Shown here piece by piece: positions 17,779 to 26,798 of a stretch of 64,000 nucleotides of DNA. The stretch spans positions 930,001-994,000 of the forward strand of contig NZ_OGVD01000004.1 in the NCBI RefSeq assembly GCF_900258045.1. The letters are read 5' to 3'. Origin of the DNA: Sphingorhabdus sp. EL138. Lineage in GTDB: Bacteria > Pseudomonadota > Alphaproteobacteria > Sphingomonadales > Sphingomonadaceae. The notes under the pieces are model-generated. The model searched no databases. It was given only the letters and a program-made list of their open reading frames with translations, and had not been told where the DNA came from. Position 1 is the stretch's first letter, and every line of letters begins with the position of its first letter. Both the position numbers and the translations under genes were made by a program.

Positions 17779-19040
17779 GTGGTCCTGATATTATCAGCAT
17801 GGGGTGCCGCCTGAATATCGCTGAGAGCGAAGCAATCCGCCAGACAATCAATGCCTCTAGGGTCAATGCCGATGAACTGGTTATCGTCAACAGCTGCGCC
17901 GTAACCAATGAAGCGGTGCGCCAGACCCGTCAGGCAATACGACGCGCCAAGAAAGATAATCCAGACAAGACTGTGGTTGTAACCGGATGCGCCGCACAGG
18001 TCGATCCGGAGATGTTCGCAGATATGCCCGAGACATCCGGTGTGGTCGGCAATTTCGATAAATATGAAGCCGATAATTTCAAATTCGGGCTAGACACCAA
18101 CAAGCCGGATATCCGGGTGTCAGATATCATGCAGGTAAGGGAAACCGCACCGCATATGGTCAGCGCCTTTGCCGAGCGGTCCCGCGCCTTTGTAGAAGTG
18201 CAAAATGGCTGCGATCACCGCTGCACCTTCTGCATCATCCCCTATGGCCGCGGCAATAGCCGGTCCGTGCCGGCAGGACAGGTTGTCGAGCAGGTGAAGT
18301 CGCTGGTTGACCAAGGCTTTAACGAGGTCGTGCTGACGGGGGTCGATGTCACCAGCTATGGTCCGGATTTGCCTGGTAATCCAAGCCTTGGCCTGCTGGT
18401 CGAGCGCGTTCTGAGCCATGTTCCGGAACTTAAACGGCTGCGCCTGTCCTCCGTCGACGGCGTGGAAATTGACGAACGCCTGTTTGACATATTGACGGGT
18501 GAAAGCCGGATGATGCCGCATGTGCATCTGTCGCTGCAATCGGGTGACAATATGATCCTCAAACGGATGAAACGCCGCCACAGCCGCGAGCAAGCCATAG
18601 AACTTGTCGCGCGGTTGAAGGAGAAGCGCCCCGGGATTGCCATAGGTGCTGACATTATCGCCGGATTTCCGACCGAAACCGATGCCATGTTTGCGGACAG
18701 CCTCGATATGGTTGATCAATGCGAGATAATTCACGGCCACATATTCCCCTATTCCCCGAGACAGGGCACGCCTGCGGCCAATATGCCCCAGGTTAATGGG
18801 GTCACTATCAAGGAACGCGCCCGGCTTTTGCGTGAGAAGGTGAGTGCAAAGGCACAGACTTGGCGCGACAATCTGGTCGGTAGCCGGCAAGATGTGCTGT
18901 GCGAGCTAAACGGCAAGGCTGGATATGCGGAAAATTTTGCCCATATCAGTTTTGAAAAAACCATGCCAGAAGGCCAGATCATCCCTGTTGAGGTCATTGC
19001 ATCCGATGGCCGGAAACTGATCGGAAGAAAAATAGTATGA
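17775..19040 (+). CDS. mtaB: tRNA t6A37 methylthiotransferase MtaB
   Basis: 421 residues. Radical-SAM enzyme adding a methylthio group to t6A37 in ANN-decoding tRNAs. N-terminal cluster cysteines are in SMGCRLNIAESEAI, VNSCAVTNEAV and TGCAAQVDPE; the radical-SAM triad is in CDHRCTFCIIPYGRG. A C-terminal TRAM-like region is present (LVGSRQDVLCEL). Second gene of the dapF operon. Confidence 0.96.
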   Translation: MSGPDIISMGCRLNIAESEAIRQTINASRVNADELVIVNSCAVTNEAVRQTRQAIRRAKKDNPDKTVVVTGCAAQVDPEMFADMPETSGVVGNFDKYEADNFKFGLDTNKPDIRVSDIMQVRETAPHMVSAFAERSRAFVEVQNGCDHRCTFCIIPYGRGNSRSVPAGQVVEQVKSLVDQGFNEVVLTGVDVTSYGPDLPGNPSLGLLVERVLSHVPELKRLRLSSVDGVEIDERLFDILTGESRMMPHVHLSLQSGDNMILKRMKRRHSREQAIELVARLKEKRPGIAIGADIIAGFPTETDAMFADSLDMVDQCEIIHGHIFPYSPRQGTPAANMPQVNGVTIKERARLLREKVSAKAQTWRDNLVGSRQDVLCELNGKAGYAENFAHISFEKTMPEGQIIPVEVIASDGRKLIGRKIV

Positions 19041-19966
19041 GTGAAAAACCGGGGTGGAGAGATCGCCTTTTTGGCGGGTTCAGCAAGACATCTGGCCGAT
19101 TGACCGAAAACCTGACCGGTCTTGTGACCAAGGCAAAACTGGATGAAGCGACTCTTGACGAGATCGAAGATGCGTTGATCATTTCCGATCTCGGCCCCGC
19201 GACGGCGGCAGCCATTCGTGAAAAGCTCTCAAACGAGCGGTTTGAAAAAGGCCTTAGCGAACATGCCGTCCGCGAAATAATCCAATCGGAAATTGCCGGT
19301 ATATTGGAACCGGTAGCTGTACCTCTGGAAATCGATGCGTTTCCGAGGCCGCAAGTCATATTGGTCATTGGTGTCAACGGCTCTGGCAAAACCACAACAA
19401 TCGCAAAGCTCGCGCACCTGTTTCTGGAACAGGATTATGGTGTGATGCTCGCCGCTGGCGATACCTTTCGCGCGGCTGCGATAGGACAATTGAAAGTTTG
19501 GGCCGAACGGCTTGGCGTGCCGATCATCAGCGGCAAGGAGGGCGGCGACAGCGCCAGCATTGTCTATGAAGGCGTTAAACAGGCCACGGCCACCGGCATT
19601 GACGTATTAATCGTTGATACAGCAGGCCGCCTGCAAAACCGCAGCGAATTGATGGATGAACTGGACAAGATCCGGCGTGTTCTGGGGCGGCTCAATCCAG
19701 AAGCCCCGCATGATGTTGTTCTTGTTCTGGATGCGACGACGGGACAAAATGCCCTGTCACAGATTGAAGTATTCAAGGAAGTGGCAAAGGTTACCGGCCT
19801 CATCATGACCAAACTTGATGGTACAGCGCGCGGTGGTGTTCTTGTTGCAGCCGCCAAGCAATTTGAAATGCCGATCCATGCCATTGGTGTCGGGGAGACA
19901 ATAGAAGATTTACGACCCTTTGACGCCAATGATCTGGCGGCGGCCATAGCAGGAATTGAAGAATGA
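19037..19966 (+). CDS. ftsY: SRP receptor FtsY
   Basis: 309 residues. GTPase receptor that docks the Ffh-ribosome complex at the membrane. NG domains: VIGVNGSGKTTTIAKLA (G1), DTAGRLQNRSELM (G3), TKLDGTARGG (G4) and GVGETIEDLRPF. It lacks the long acidic A domain seen in E. coli, as is normal for Alphaproteobacteria. Cotranslated with mtaB and ispZ. Confidence 0.98.
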   Translation: MSEKPGWRDRLFGGFSKTSGRLTENLTGLVTKAKLDEATLDEIEDALIISDLGPATAAAIREKLSNERFEKGLSEHAVREIIQSEIAGILEPVAVPLEIDAFPRPQVILVIGVNGSGKTTTIAKLAHLFLEQDYGVMLAAGDTFRAAAIGQLKVWAERLGVPIISGKEGGDSASIVYEGVKQATATGIDVLIVDTAGRLQNRSELMDELDKIRRVLGRLNPEAPHDVVLVLDATTGQNALSQIEVFKEVAKVTGLIMTKLDGTARGGVLVAAAKQFEMPIHAIGVGETIEDLRPFDANDLAAAIAGIEE

Positions 19967-20604
19967 GTGATGATGTCGTCAATGTAGAACCGAAGCAAGA
20001 AAACAAGGGTCTGGGCTTTGCCCTCGATTTCGGGCCTCTACTGGTCTTTTTCTTGACCTATAAGTTCGCTGTTCCCGGTGATAATCCGGTCCTGTCAGCA
20101 ATATATGGTACCGCAGCTTTCATGGTGGCTATCGTGATTGCGGTTATCGTTTCCAAATGGAAACTGGGCAAGATATCCCCCATGCTCTGGCTGTCAGCGG
20201 TTTTGGTGATCGGCTTTGGTGCACTCACGATCTATTTCAATGATCCACGCTTCATCCAGATCAAGCCGACAATTATCTATCTAGGCTTTGCGGTGATACT
20301 GGGTGTCGGATTGCTGCGCGGGAAAGCCATGCTAAAATATCTGCTGCAGGCCGCCTATGAAGGGCTTTCCGATGAAGGCTGGCTCAAACTATCGCGGAAC
20401 TGGGCGATATTCTTTGTCGCGATGGCCGTACTGAACGAAGCCATGCGTCTTTCCCTCACCTTCGACATGTGGCTGACGCTGAAAGTGTGGGGCATCACTA
20501 TATTGTCCTTTATCTTCGCCATCGCCAACGTACCGATGCTGATGCGGCACGGACTGGATCTTGGGCAGGATGACGAAGAGACAGAAGAAGCTGCCTCCAA
20601 ATAA
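19963..20604 (+). CDS. ispZ: Inner-membrane septation protein IspZ/YciB
   Basis: 213 residues with about six membrane helices. Signatures: N-terminal LDFGPLLVFFLTYKF, central LTIYFNDPRFIQIKPTIIY, and LSRNWAIFFVAMAVLNEAMR. The family (YciB/IspZ) affects septation and envelope integrity in enterobacteria. Last gene of the dapF operon; a hairpin lies immediately downstream. Confidence 0.95.
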   Translation: MSDDVVNVEPKQENKGLGFALDFGPLLVFFLTYKFAVPGDNPVLSAIYGTAAFMVAIVIAVIVSKWKLGKISPMLWLSAVLVIGFGALTIYFNDPRFIQIKPTIIYLGFAVILGVGLLRGKAMLKYLLQAAYEGLSDEGWLKLSRNWAIFFVAMAVLNEAMRLSLTFDMWLTLKVWGITILSFIFAIANVPMLMRHGLDLGQDDEETEEAASK

Positions 20605-20634
20605 AAACCGCGCCCCTTTTTTGGAAGGGCGCGG
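20601..20634 (-). terminator. Intrinsic terminator between ispZ and sodB
   Basis: CCGCGCCC ... GGGCGCGG, 8-bp GC-rich stem (20608-20615 with 20627-20634). On the minus strand it is followed by TTTTTAT, so it terminates sodB; on the plus strand it lacks a U tract but may still slow the ispZ transcript. Confidence 0.85.
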
Positions 20635-20659
20635 CCTCGAAATTCCGTTGTAAAAGCAC

Positions 20660-21265
20660 TTAGCCCTGATCAGCGCGACTTACGCCTTCACCGTCAAGGT
20701 TCTGGGCCACGAAGTCCCAGTCAATGGCATTGTCGAGCAATGCAGAGACATAGTCGGGACGCGCATTCTGGTAGTCCAGATAATAGGCATGCTCCCAAAC
20801 ATCGATGGTCAGCAACGGTTTCATGTCATGAGCAACCGGGCTGTCCGCATCATGCAGCGAAGTGATTTCCAGCTTGTCGCCGGTCAGCACCAGCCAGGCC
20901 CAACCGCTCGCAAAATGTCCAACGGCTTCCGCTTTGAACTTGTCCTTGAACTCCTGAACGGAACCGAAGTCTGCTTCAATGCGACTCTTCAATTCTGCCG
21001 GCACTTCCTTTTTCTCGGGGCTCAGGCACAGCCAGTAAAAGCTGTGGTTCCAGACCTGTGCAGCATTATTGAACAGGCCGCCATCGGCAGCTTTGATGAT
21101 CTCGGACAGTTTTTTACCCGCGTGATCCGTACCTGCAATCGCATCATTGGTTTTGGTTACATAGGCATTGTGATGCTTGCCGTGGTGAAAATTGAAAGTG
21201 GCCTCAGAGATCAGTTCTCCAAAAGCGGTTTTCGAATAAGGAAGCGGGGGAAGTTCAAAGGACAT
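20660..21265 (-). CDS. sodB: Superoxide dismutase, Fe type
   Basis: 201 residues. Converts superoxide to peroxide and oxygen in the cytoplasm. Metal ligands His27, His74, Asp155 and His159 are visible in FNFHHGKHH, VWNHSFYW and DVWEHAYYLDYQN. Gln70 in NNAAQVWNH and the FASGWAW segment favour iron over manganese. Single gene with its own terminator. Confidence 0.97.
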   Translation of the reverse strand: MSFELPPLPYSKTAFGELISEATFNFHHGKHHNAYVTKTNDAIAGTDHAGKKLSEIIKAADGGLFNNAAQVWNHSFYWLCLSPEKKEVPAELKSRIEADFGSVQEFKDKFKAEAVGHFASGWAWLVLTGDKLEITSLHDADSPVAHDMKPLLTIDVWEHAYYLDYQNARPDYVSALLDNAIDWDFVAQNLDGEGVSRADQG

Positions 21266-21440
21266 TGAGAATTTTCTCCATTGTTAGAATGACTTTCAGA
21301 AAGCGCATATGGTGACAAATGGTTTGCGGGGCAACTGTCCATAAGAGCGTATCTGACAGGATCAGCCTTTTTCCGTGACAAAAATGGCTTGAAGGCATAA
21401 TATTACTGCATTGTTACAGACAACACTGGGGGAGATTATA

Positions 21441-22007
21441 ATGGCGAAGTTTTTCGGGAATTTGAATTTGGTGATGCTGGTGGGCTTGTTGCTTGCCATA
21501 CTTGTTATCGTCGGCATCGGTTCGCTGGGTGACCAGGTAAATGGCATCTTTCGCTGGCTGCATACCTTTTTCGGTGTGCTCTGGATCGGCTTGCTCTACT
21601 ATTTCAACTTCGTCCAGGTCCCGCAAATGCCGAGTATTCCTGATGAAGCCAAACCGGCAGTGTCCAAGCATATAGCACCGAGCGCTCTCTTCTACTTCCG
21701 TTGGGCCGCTTTGTTCACGGTGATTACCGGATTGGTTGTTGCTCATCTGACCGGATATCTGACGCAGGCGCTGCTTCTGCAGGAAGGTTATTTGCTGATC
21801 GGGATTGGCATGTGGATGGCGCTGGTCATGGCTTTTAATGTCTGGTTCCTGATCTGGCCAAACCAGAAAAAGGTATTGGGCATGGTTGAAGCAGATGCAG
21901 ATGCCAAGGCTTCTGCAGCCAAAGTGGCGCTGATGGCTTCACGTACGAATACGCTGCTGTCTTTGCCGATGCTCTATTGCATGGTGAACGCTAATCTCGG
22001 CGGCTAA
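21441..22007 (+). CDS. PuuD-like (urate hydroxylase N-terminal domain) membrane protein
   Basis: 188 residues from MAKFFGNLNL, preceded by GGGGGAG. Four or five membrane helices with features of the PuuD/urate-oxidase-N membrane domain: FRWLHTFFGVLWIGLLYYFN, FYFRWAALFTVITGL, MWMALVMAFNVWFLIWPNQK and RTNTLLSLPMLYCMV. The C-terminal cytochrome c part found in active urate hydroxylases is absent, and no purine genes are nearby, so urate oxidation is not implied. Conserved His and Arg in helices could bind heme. Confidence 0.8.
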   Translation: MAKFFGNLNLVMLVGLLLAILVIVGIGSLGDQVNGIFRWLHTFFGVLWIGLLYYFNFVQVPQMPSIPDEAKPAVSKHIAPSALFYFRWAALFTVITGLVVAHLTGYLTQALLLQEGYLLIGIGMWMALVMAFNVWFLIWPNQKKVLGMVEADADAKASAAKVALMASRTNTLLSLPMLYCMVNANLGG

Positions 22008-22027
22008 CGTGATTTAAAACGATTTTG

Positions 22028-22056
22028 AAAAGAGGGCTTTACGGCCCTCTTTTTTG
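22028..22056. terminator. Bidirectional intrinsic terminator
   Basis: AAAAGAGGGC-TTTACG-GCCCTCTTTTTT: 10-bp stem flanked by A and T runs, so it can serve both the PuuD-like gene (+) and the convergent acyltransferase gene (-). Confidence 0.9.
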
Positions 22057-22078
22057 TCTTGGTCATAAGTGACCAGAG

Positions 22079-23437
22079 TTAGCCGAGCCGTTTTGCGATC
22101 TTATGGGCCGGACCGAAACCGATAAAGGCCGCACCGATAAATGGCATGGCAACAACCCACAGCCGGACGCCTGTCACACCCAGCGGACTTGCAATACTGA
22201 TTGCCGCAGTCGAGGCCAGACCGGCGCAAACGAACAGCAATCCGACAATCAGCCGCCAATGCGGCAGATCATCTCTATCGCCCTGCCCACCGGCTCCAGC
22301 CTGTTCATATTTCGCAAAAATCATGATCAGTGGGAGCAAAGCCGTGATATAGAGCGCAAACCAGATTGGTCGCGCCAACCACCAGGCACCACTTCCGGGC
22401 ACCACTTCCAGGCCAATTCCGCCCAGCAACCAAGCCGCGACCATGACGAAGACAAAGGCCGTCAAATGCCAGAGATAGGTCGTCATGATCATGCCGTTGA
22501 CCAAAACCACGCCCGTCCAGATTTTAAGGCTGTCTAGCATCCGCCGTGCCGCAGGTTCTAATGCGAGCGCAATACCGGTTTGCGCAATGCCAAGCGCTAA
22601 CAGGGCGATAGTCGGAGGCATGCTATTGCTCACTGGTTCGCCGGGCACGCCGATCATCGCGACCGGGTATGGGCCAAAGCCGACCAGCAATCCTAGTGCC
22701 GTCAAACCGCCAACACCCCATGCCAAAGCCTTTGCGGGATTGGCAAAATAGCCTTCACTCCATGCATAACCAAGTTGATGTACGGCTAGCCAGATGAAAG
22801 CAAAGTTCACAAAATTCACATGTGCTATTTGGAGCATGAAGGTCGCGGCATCGATCAAAATCGCGCCAGCTACCAGCCCCCAGAAAGAGGTCATGCCAAA
22901 GCGTTTCCAAGCCGCATGTGTTAGTGGGACCACTGCGCTGACCATCAGATAGACGGCCAGAAACCATACTGGAATCAGGGCCAGTTGGGCCGCAAGCTCA
23001 ACAATCTTGCGATCCACGCCCATTGCCGTGCCAAACAAGGCAAAACCTGTCCAGATCAGAAAAAGCGGAAGGACCGGGTTGATCAGTCGTCGCAAACGCC
23101 CGGTAAACCAGCCTGCATAGCTACCCTCTTTGCGCTGGTTGGCAGACCAGGACAGCGCGTGCGAAAAACCTCCGACAAGGAAGAAGATCGGCATCACCTG
23201 AAAACCCCAAGTCAGCCATTGCGTCCAAGGCAATATGCCCAGCAGATGGCCGCCTTGAACGGCACCATCTTCGATATATGGGGCCGCGACCAACCAGTGG
23301 CCGACTACAACGGCAAGGATTGAAAAGGCACGCAGGAAATCGACGTAGCGATTGCGTTCCGGAGGTGCTTTGCGGGCCATTTCTTCGGCCCGGGACCATA
23401 AAGTCCGTTTCGCCGCCGTCTCACCGCCTTCGCTCAT
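22079..23437 (-). CDS. Membrane acyltransferase family 3 protein
   Basis: 452 residues with 10-11 membrane helices. The N-terminal motif RNRYVDFLRAFSILAVVVGH contains the conserved Arg and His of the acyltransferase-3 family (O-acetyl or other acyl transfer to surface sugars or lipids). The extended N-terminus SEGGETAAKRTLWSRAEEMA is cytoplasmic. No glycan or lipid genes adjoin it, so the substrate is unknown. Single gene sharing a bidirectional terminator. Confidence 0.88.
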   Translation of the reverse strand: MSEGGETAAKRTLWSRAEEMARKAPPERNRYVDFLRAFSILAVVVGHWLVAAPYIEDGAVQGGHLLGILPWTQWLTWGFQVMPIFFLVGGFSHALSWSANQRKEGSYAGWFTGRLRRLINPVLPLFLIWTGFALFGTAMGVDRKIVELAAQLALIPVWFLAVYLMVSAVVPLTHAAWKRFGMTSFWGLVAGAILIDAATFMLQIAHVNFVNFAFIWLAVHQLGYAWSEGYFANPAKALAWGVGGLTALGLLVGFGPYPVAMIGVPGEPVSNSMPPTIALLALGIAQTGIALALEPAARRMLDSLKIWTGVVLVNGMIMTTYLWHLTAFVFVMVAAWLLGGIGLEVVPGSGAWWLARPIWFALYITALLPLIMIFAKYEQAGAGGQGDRDDLPHWRLIVGLLFVCAGLASTAAISIASPLGVTGVRLWVVAMPFIGAAFIGFGPAHKIAKRLG

Positions 23438-23553
23438 ATAATGCCCTCACATCCCAATGTAACAGATATTTACGTAATCATTGCCGGTCCCGGTTCAAGG
23501 CCCGATTCAAGGCAAGCATGGTGTGAGGCTAAGACCGTAATACTAACAAATAG

Positions 23554-24603
23554 CTATCCCAATAGGTCGTGGCGTTTCAGGGAATGGCGCAATTGATCAT
23601 AAGTGAGATTGAGCGCTTTGGCAGTTTGCCGCTGGTTATAACGTGATTTGGCCAAGGCGGTTTCCAATATACGTTTTTCGAAGGCTTCCACGGCTTCCTT
23701 CATATCATCGACCGCTGCATAACTCGGTTCCGCGGCAGGAGCAGCAGGCGCAGGTGCCTCCTCGACTTTGTCAGGCGCGTGATCAGCCGCAGCTGGCTGC
23801 GATTGCCGAGAAGGCATTTCTTTCGGCTTCCATGGTGATTCAAACGGATCAAAGACGATATGATCGACAGCGCGTGTGTAATCGCCCCATTGATAAACAG
23901 CACGCTCGATCACATTACGCAACTCACGAACGTTACCGGGCCATTGGTGACGTGCCAGTGCTTCGGATGCCAATTGACCGAAGCCCGGCCATTGTTCCCA
24001 TTCCAGTTCAGCCGCCATGCGTCGCCCGAAATAGTCCGCCAAAACCGGAACATCCCCCTCACGATAGCGTAGCGGCGGCAGCGTCACGACTTCAAATGAC
24101 AGGCGATCAAGCAAATCCGCCCGGAATTTCCCTTCGTCCGCCATCTTCGGCAGGTCGGCATTGGTAGCCGCCACGATCCGCACATCCACCTTTTGTGGTC
24201 TCGATGATCCTATTCTGGTAATCTCGCCATATTCAACCGCCCGGAGCAATCGCTCCTGCGCCGCGGAAGACAATGTTCCCAATTCATCCAGAAACAAAGT
24301 GCCGCCATCAGCTTCTTCAAAGCGCCCTACTCTATTCTTGGTCGCACCCGTAAAGGCACCGGCTTCGTGGCCGAACAATTCAGCCTCGATCAACGTTTCG
24401 GGCATGGCAGCGCAGTTTAATGTAACCAAAGGACCATCCCAACGCATGCTTAGTCGATGGAGACGTTCAGCGATGAGCTCTTTACCTGTACCGCGCTCTC
24501 CGATAACAAGTACGGGACGGTCCAGAGTGGCCGCCCGACTGGCTTTTTCGACTGCATCAAGGAAAGCTCCGGACTCCCCGACAAACTGATTTTCGCGCTC
24601 CAT
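23554..24603 (-). CDS. pspF: Phage shock operon activator PspF (sigma-54 enhancer-binding protein)
   Basis: 349 residues from the ATG at 24603 (MERENQFVGESGAFLDAV). No receiver domain: it starts directly with the AAA+ module, as PspF does. Walker A GERGTGKELIAERLH, the sigma-54 contact loop GAFTGA, Walker B GGTLFLDELG, then a linker of about 60 Pro/Ala-rich residues and a Fis-type helix-turn-helix (YNQRQTAKALNLTYDQLRHSLK). Divergent from the psp operon, whose -24/-12 promoter it should activate; in enterobacteria PspA inhibits it. Confidence 0.95.
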   Translation of the reverse strand: MERENQFVGESGAFLDAVEKASRAATLDRPVLVIGERGTGKELIAERLHRLSMRWDGPLVTLNCAAMPETLIEAELFGHEAGAFTGATKNRVGRFEEADGGTLFLDELGTLSSAAQERLLRAVEYGEITRIGSSRPQKVDVRIVAATNADLPKMADEGKFRADLLDRLSFEVVTLPPLRYREGDVPVLADYFGRRMAAELEWEQWPGFGQLASEALARHQWPGNVRELRNVIERAVYQWGDYTRAVDHIVFDPFESPWKPKEMPSRQSQPAAADHAPDKVEEAPAPAAPAAEPSYAAVDDMKEAVEAFEKRILETALAKSRYNQRQTAKALNLTYDQLRHSLKRHDLLG

Positions 24604-24702
24604 GGCCAATATATAGTGCAAATTCCTATTAAATAGCAATTAATACCATATTCATTTTTCCAAAAACTTATATTATCTAAATATATCAGTCAGTTAAAAA
24701 AC

Positions 24703-24718
24703 TGGCACGCCTCCTGCA
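24703..24718 (+). promoter_or_regulatory. Sigma-54 (-24/-12) promoter of the psp operon
   Basis: TGGCACGCCTCCTGCA: GG at 24704-24705 and GC at 24716-24717 with exactly 10 nt between them, matching the sigma-54 consensus. It lies about 50 nt upstream of the first small gene and between it and pspF, which encodes the matching activator. The AT-rich stretch upstream probably holds PspF binding sites. Confidence 0.88.
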
Positions 24719-24770
24719 ATGTTAGCTTCGAACCCGCAAGGGACTGGAAATCGACCAAACGGAGGACAAC

Positions 24771-24953
24771 ATGTCAGCAGCTACGAAAACAGGCAAATCA
24801 ATGAATTTGAGCAGAACCGACGTTTCTGCCATCATTTCCGTGTTGCTGTTTAGCCTGACGATTTTGATCAGCGCCGTGGGCCCTGCCGAAGCACAAGGCC
24901 CGACCATCTCTGAAGATGGTACAATTTCCCCAACTGTCAGCTATAAGGCGTGA
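24771..24953 (+). CDS. Small membrane or secreted peptide at the head of the psp operon
   Basis: 60 residues starting MSAATKTGKSMNLSRTDVSA after CGGAGGACAAC, a strong ribosome site. One hydrophobic stretch (about 19-38, ending AVGPAEA) followed by a short polar tail GPTISEDGTISPTVSYKA; the AEA-Q could be a signal-peptidase site giving a peptide of about 19 residues. It is the first gene behind the sigma-54 promoter. No homologue is recognised. The good ribosome site and position argue that it is real. Confidence 0.65.
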   Translation: MSAATKTGKSMNLSRTDVSAIISVLLFSLTILISAVGPAEAQGPTISEDGTISPTVSYKA

Positions 24954-25102
24954 CAGGCGAAATGGCCGGGACTCCTTCATTCCCCCTTGCCGAAGTACGG
25001 TCCCGGCCACCTTTCCAGATTGAAGACGTAGAATTTTATGAAGACCAGCCTGAACGTTCGAACCATTCCAGGCACAATGCTAGCAACTACCGGAGTTTAA
25101 CC

Positions 25103-25786
25103 ATGGGTATTTTTTCAAGAACGCGCGATATCATCGCCGCCAATGTCACGGACATGCTCGACAAGGCAGAGGATCCGTCAAAACTGATCCGCATGATCAT
25201 CCTGGAAATGGAGGAAACCCTTGTCGAAGTTCGCGCTTCTGCCGCACGGACCATTGCCGACCAAAAAGAAATGCGCCGGCATATTGATAAGCTGAACCAG
25301 CTGACTGAAGACTGGAACGAAAAAGCGCAACTGGCCCTTTCCAAGGACCGCGAAGATCTCGCCAAGGCGGCGTTGATCGAAAAACGTAAGGCCGCGGACA
25401 TGGCGGAACAGCTTACTGTTGAAATTCAAGTGCTGGATGATGCCCTGCGCGCTTCAGAAGGTGATATCGCCAAGCTGCAAAAGAAATTGCAGGAAGCACG
25501 CTCTCGCCAGAGCAGCCTGGTTAACCGGCTCGAAAGCGCCGAGAACCGCTATAAAATCCGTGAAATGTATAATGGCGACAAGGTCCATGATGCATTTTCA
25601 AAATTTGAATATCTGGAACGTCAGGTGGACCAGGCCGAAGGCCGTGCCGATGCGCTAACGATGGGCGGTGAGCCGGCGACACTGGAAAATCAGATTGCTG
25701 CGCTGGAAAGCAGCGACAAAGTTGATGATGAATTGGAAGCCATGAAGGCGGCCATGAAGAAGTCAGACCAGAAAGGTGACAAATAA
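25103..25786 (+). CDS. pspA: Phage shock protein A
   Basis: 227 residues from MGIFSRTRDIIAANVTDMLD (GGAG upstream; a longer in-frame reading from 24950 is rejected because PspA begins here). An almost entirely coiled-coil peripheral membrane protein of the PspA/IM30 (ESCRT-III-like) family that binds stressed membranes and, in E. coli, holds PspF inactive. The N-terminal amphipathic helix and DPSKLIRMIILEMEETLVE are typical. Its stop overlaps the pspB start. Confidence 0.96.
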   Translation: MGIFSRTRDIIAANVTDMLDKAEDPSKLIRMIILEMEETLVEVRASAARTIADQKEMRRHIDKLNQLTEDWNEKAQLALSKDREDLAKAALIEKRKAADMAEQLTVEIQVLDDALRASEGDIAKLQKKLQEARSRQSSLVNRLESAENRYKIREMYNGDKVHDAFSKFEYLERQVDQAEGRADALTMGGEPATLENQIAALESSDKVDDELEAMKAAMKKSDQKGDK

Positions 25787-26088
25787 TGGACTCGAACGAT
25801 CTTATCCCGTTTTTTGCGATTGTCACTCTGTTTGTCGCGTTCCCGTGGATCATTTTCCATTATGTTACAAAATGGAAAACGGCCGCAACCATCACCAATG
25901 AAGACGAGCAACTGCTCGACGATTTGCACATCATGGCACGCCGATTGGACGAACGCATGGAGACAATAGAACGGATCATGGCAGCAGACAATCCGGACTG
26001 GCGGCAGTCAGCATTACCGGGGGCAGGCAATGAACCCAAACCGACACTCGAAAATTTCGATAATCTCTTGAAAAAAGAAAGGCGCTAA
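25786..26088 (+). CDS. pspB: Phage shock protein B
   Basis: 100 residues: one N-terminal membrane helix (about 8-28), then a cytoplasmic helix with RRLDERMETIERIMAADNPD followed by W, the PspB signature, and an extra tail of about 25 residues. With PspC it senses envelope stress and recruits PspA. The ATG overlaps the pspA stop by 1 nt. Confidence 0.93.
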   Translation: MDSNDLIPFFAIVTLFVAFPWIIFHYVTKWKTAATITNEDEQLLDDLHIMARRLDERMETIERIMAADNPDWRQSALPGAGNEPKPTLENFDNLLKKERR

Positions 26089-26090
26089 TC

Positions 26091-26471
26091 ATGGCTTCGA
26101 TCCGCACAAAATTTTATCTTGATAAACAGCGCGCCAAATGGAGCGGAGTATGCGCCGGAATTTCCGACTATACCGGAATAAACGTTATGTGGGTCAGGTT
26201 AGCTGCCGTGATGGCCACCGTGACTTTCGCCTTTCCATGGACCTTGGTTGCTTATTGGATCGCGGCAAAATCGGCTGATCCCAAACCGATGGAACTTTAT
26301 GGCGACAGAGAGGAGCGGGAATTTTGGCAAGGAGTCCGTCAATCCCCCCGCCGCACGGCCAGAGACGTCAAATCACGCTTTCGTGAGATTGACCGCCGTC
26401 TTGCCGATATGGAATTATACTACACCAGTAATAACCGCGCACTTTCGAATGAGATTGAAAAGCTGCGCTAA
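26091..26471 (+). CDS. pspC: Phage shock protein C
   Basis: 126 residues. N-terminal PspC domain (TKFYLDKQRAKWSGVCAGIS, then the membrane helix around LAAVMATVTFAFPWTLVAYW) and a C-terminal helical region (EIDRRLADMELYYTSNNRAL). Inner-membrane partner of PspB. Starts 2 nt after pspB. Confidence 0.94.
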   Translation: MASIRTKFYLDKQRAKWSGVCAGISDYTGINVMWVRLAAVMATVTFAFPWTLVAYWIAAKSADPKPMELYGDREEREFWQGVRQSPRRTARDVKSRFREIDRRLADMELYYTSNNRALSNEIEKLR

Positions 26472-26498
26472 GCCACACAGAATTTAGGGAGACTGACT

Positions 26499-26798
26499 AT
26501 GAATTGGGGTGGACCGGGATTTGTTATCGCCATTATCGCCGTTTGTTATGCTGGCTATATAATCAATAATTGGATCCGGGCTAAACATGGCTATCCGCTT
26601 GAAGATGAGTGGGGCGGGACAACCGCTAAGGATGACCCAAAGGCCGATCGCAAAATTGAGCTGCTCTCTGCGGAAAATGAAGAGTTGGTTGGTAAGATCG
26701 ATCGCTTGCAGGAGCGTCTTGCAGTTCTGGAGCGGATCGCGACTGATCCAGCCAAACGAACAGCAGATGAAATCGAAGCGTTGCGGGAGAAGGGATAA
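26499..26798 (+). CDS. PspB-like membrane/coiled-coil protein, copy 1
   Basis: 99 residues, one membrane helix (about 7-26), the segment WIRAKHGYPLEDEWGG, then a cytoplasmic coiled coil ending in RLQERLAVLERIATDPAKRT. Same plan as PspB (compare RLDERMETIERIM). The GGGAG ribosome site is 7-8 nt upstream. Its stop overlaps the start of copy 2 by 1 nt. Probable role in the Psp membrane complex is inferred from operon position and architecture. Confidence 0.88.
   Translation: MNWGGPGFVIAIIAVCYAGYIINNWIRAKHGYPLEDEWGGTTAKDDPKADRKIELLSAENEELVGKIDRLQERLAVLERIATDPAKRTADEIEALREKG

Noticed and set aside
18120-18890. 256-codon frame opposite mtaB
   Set aside because: Shadow of mtaB with no start signal.
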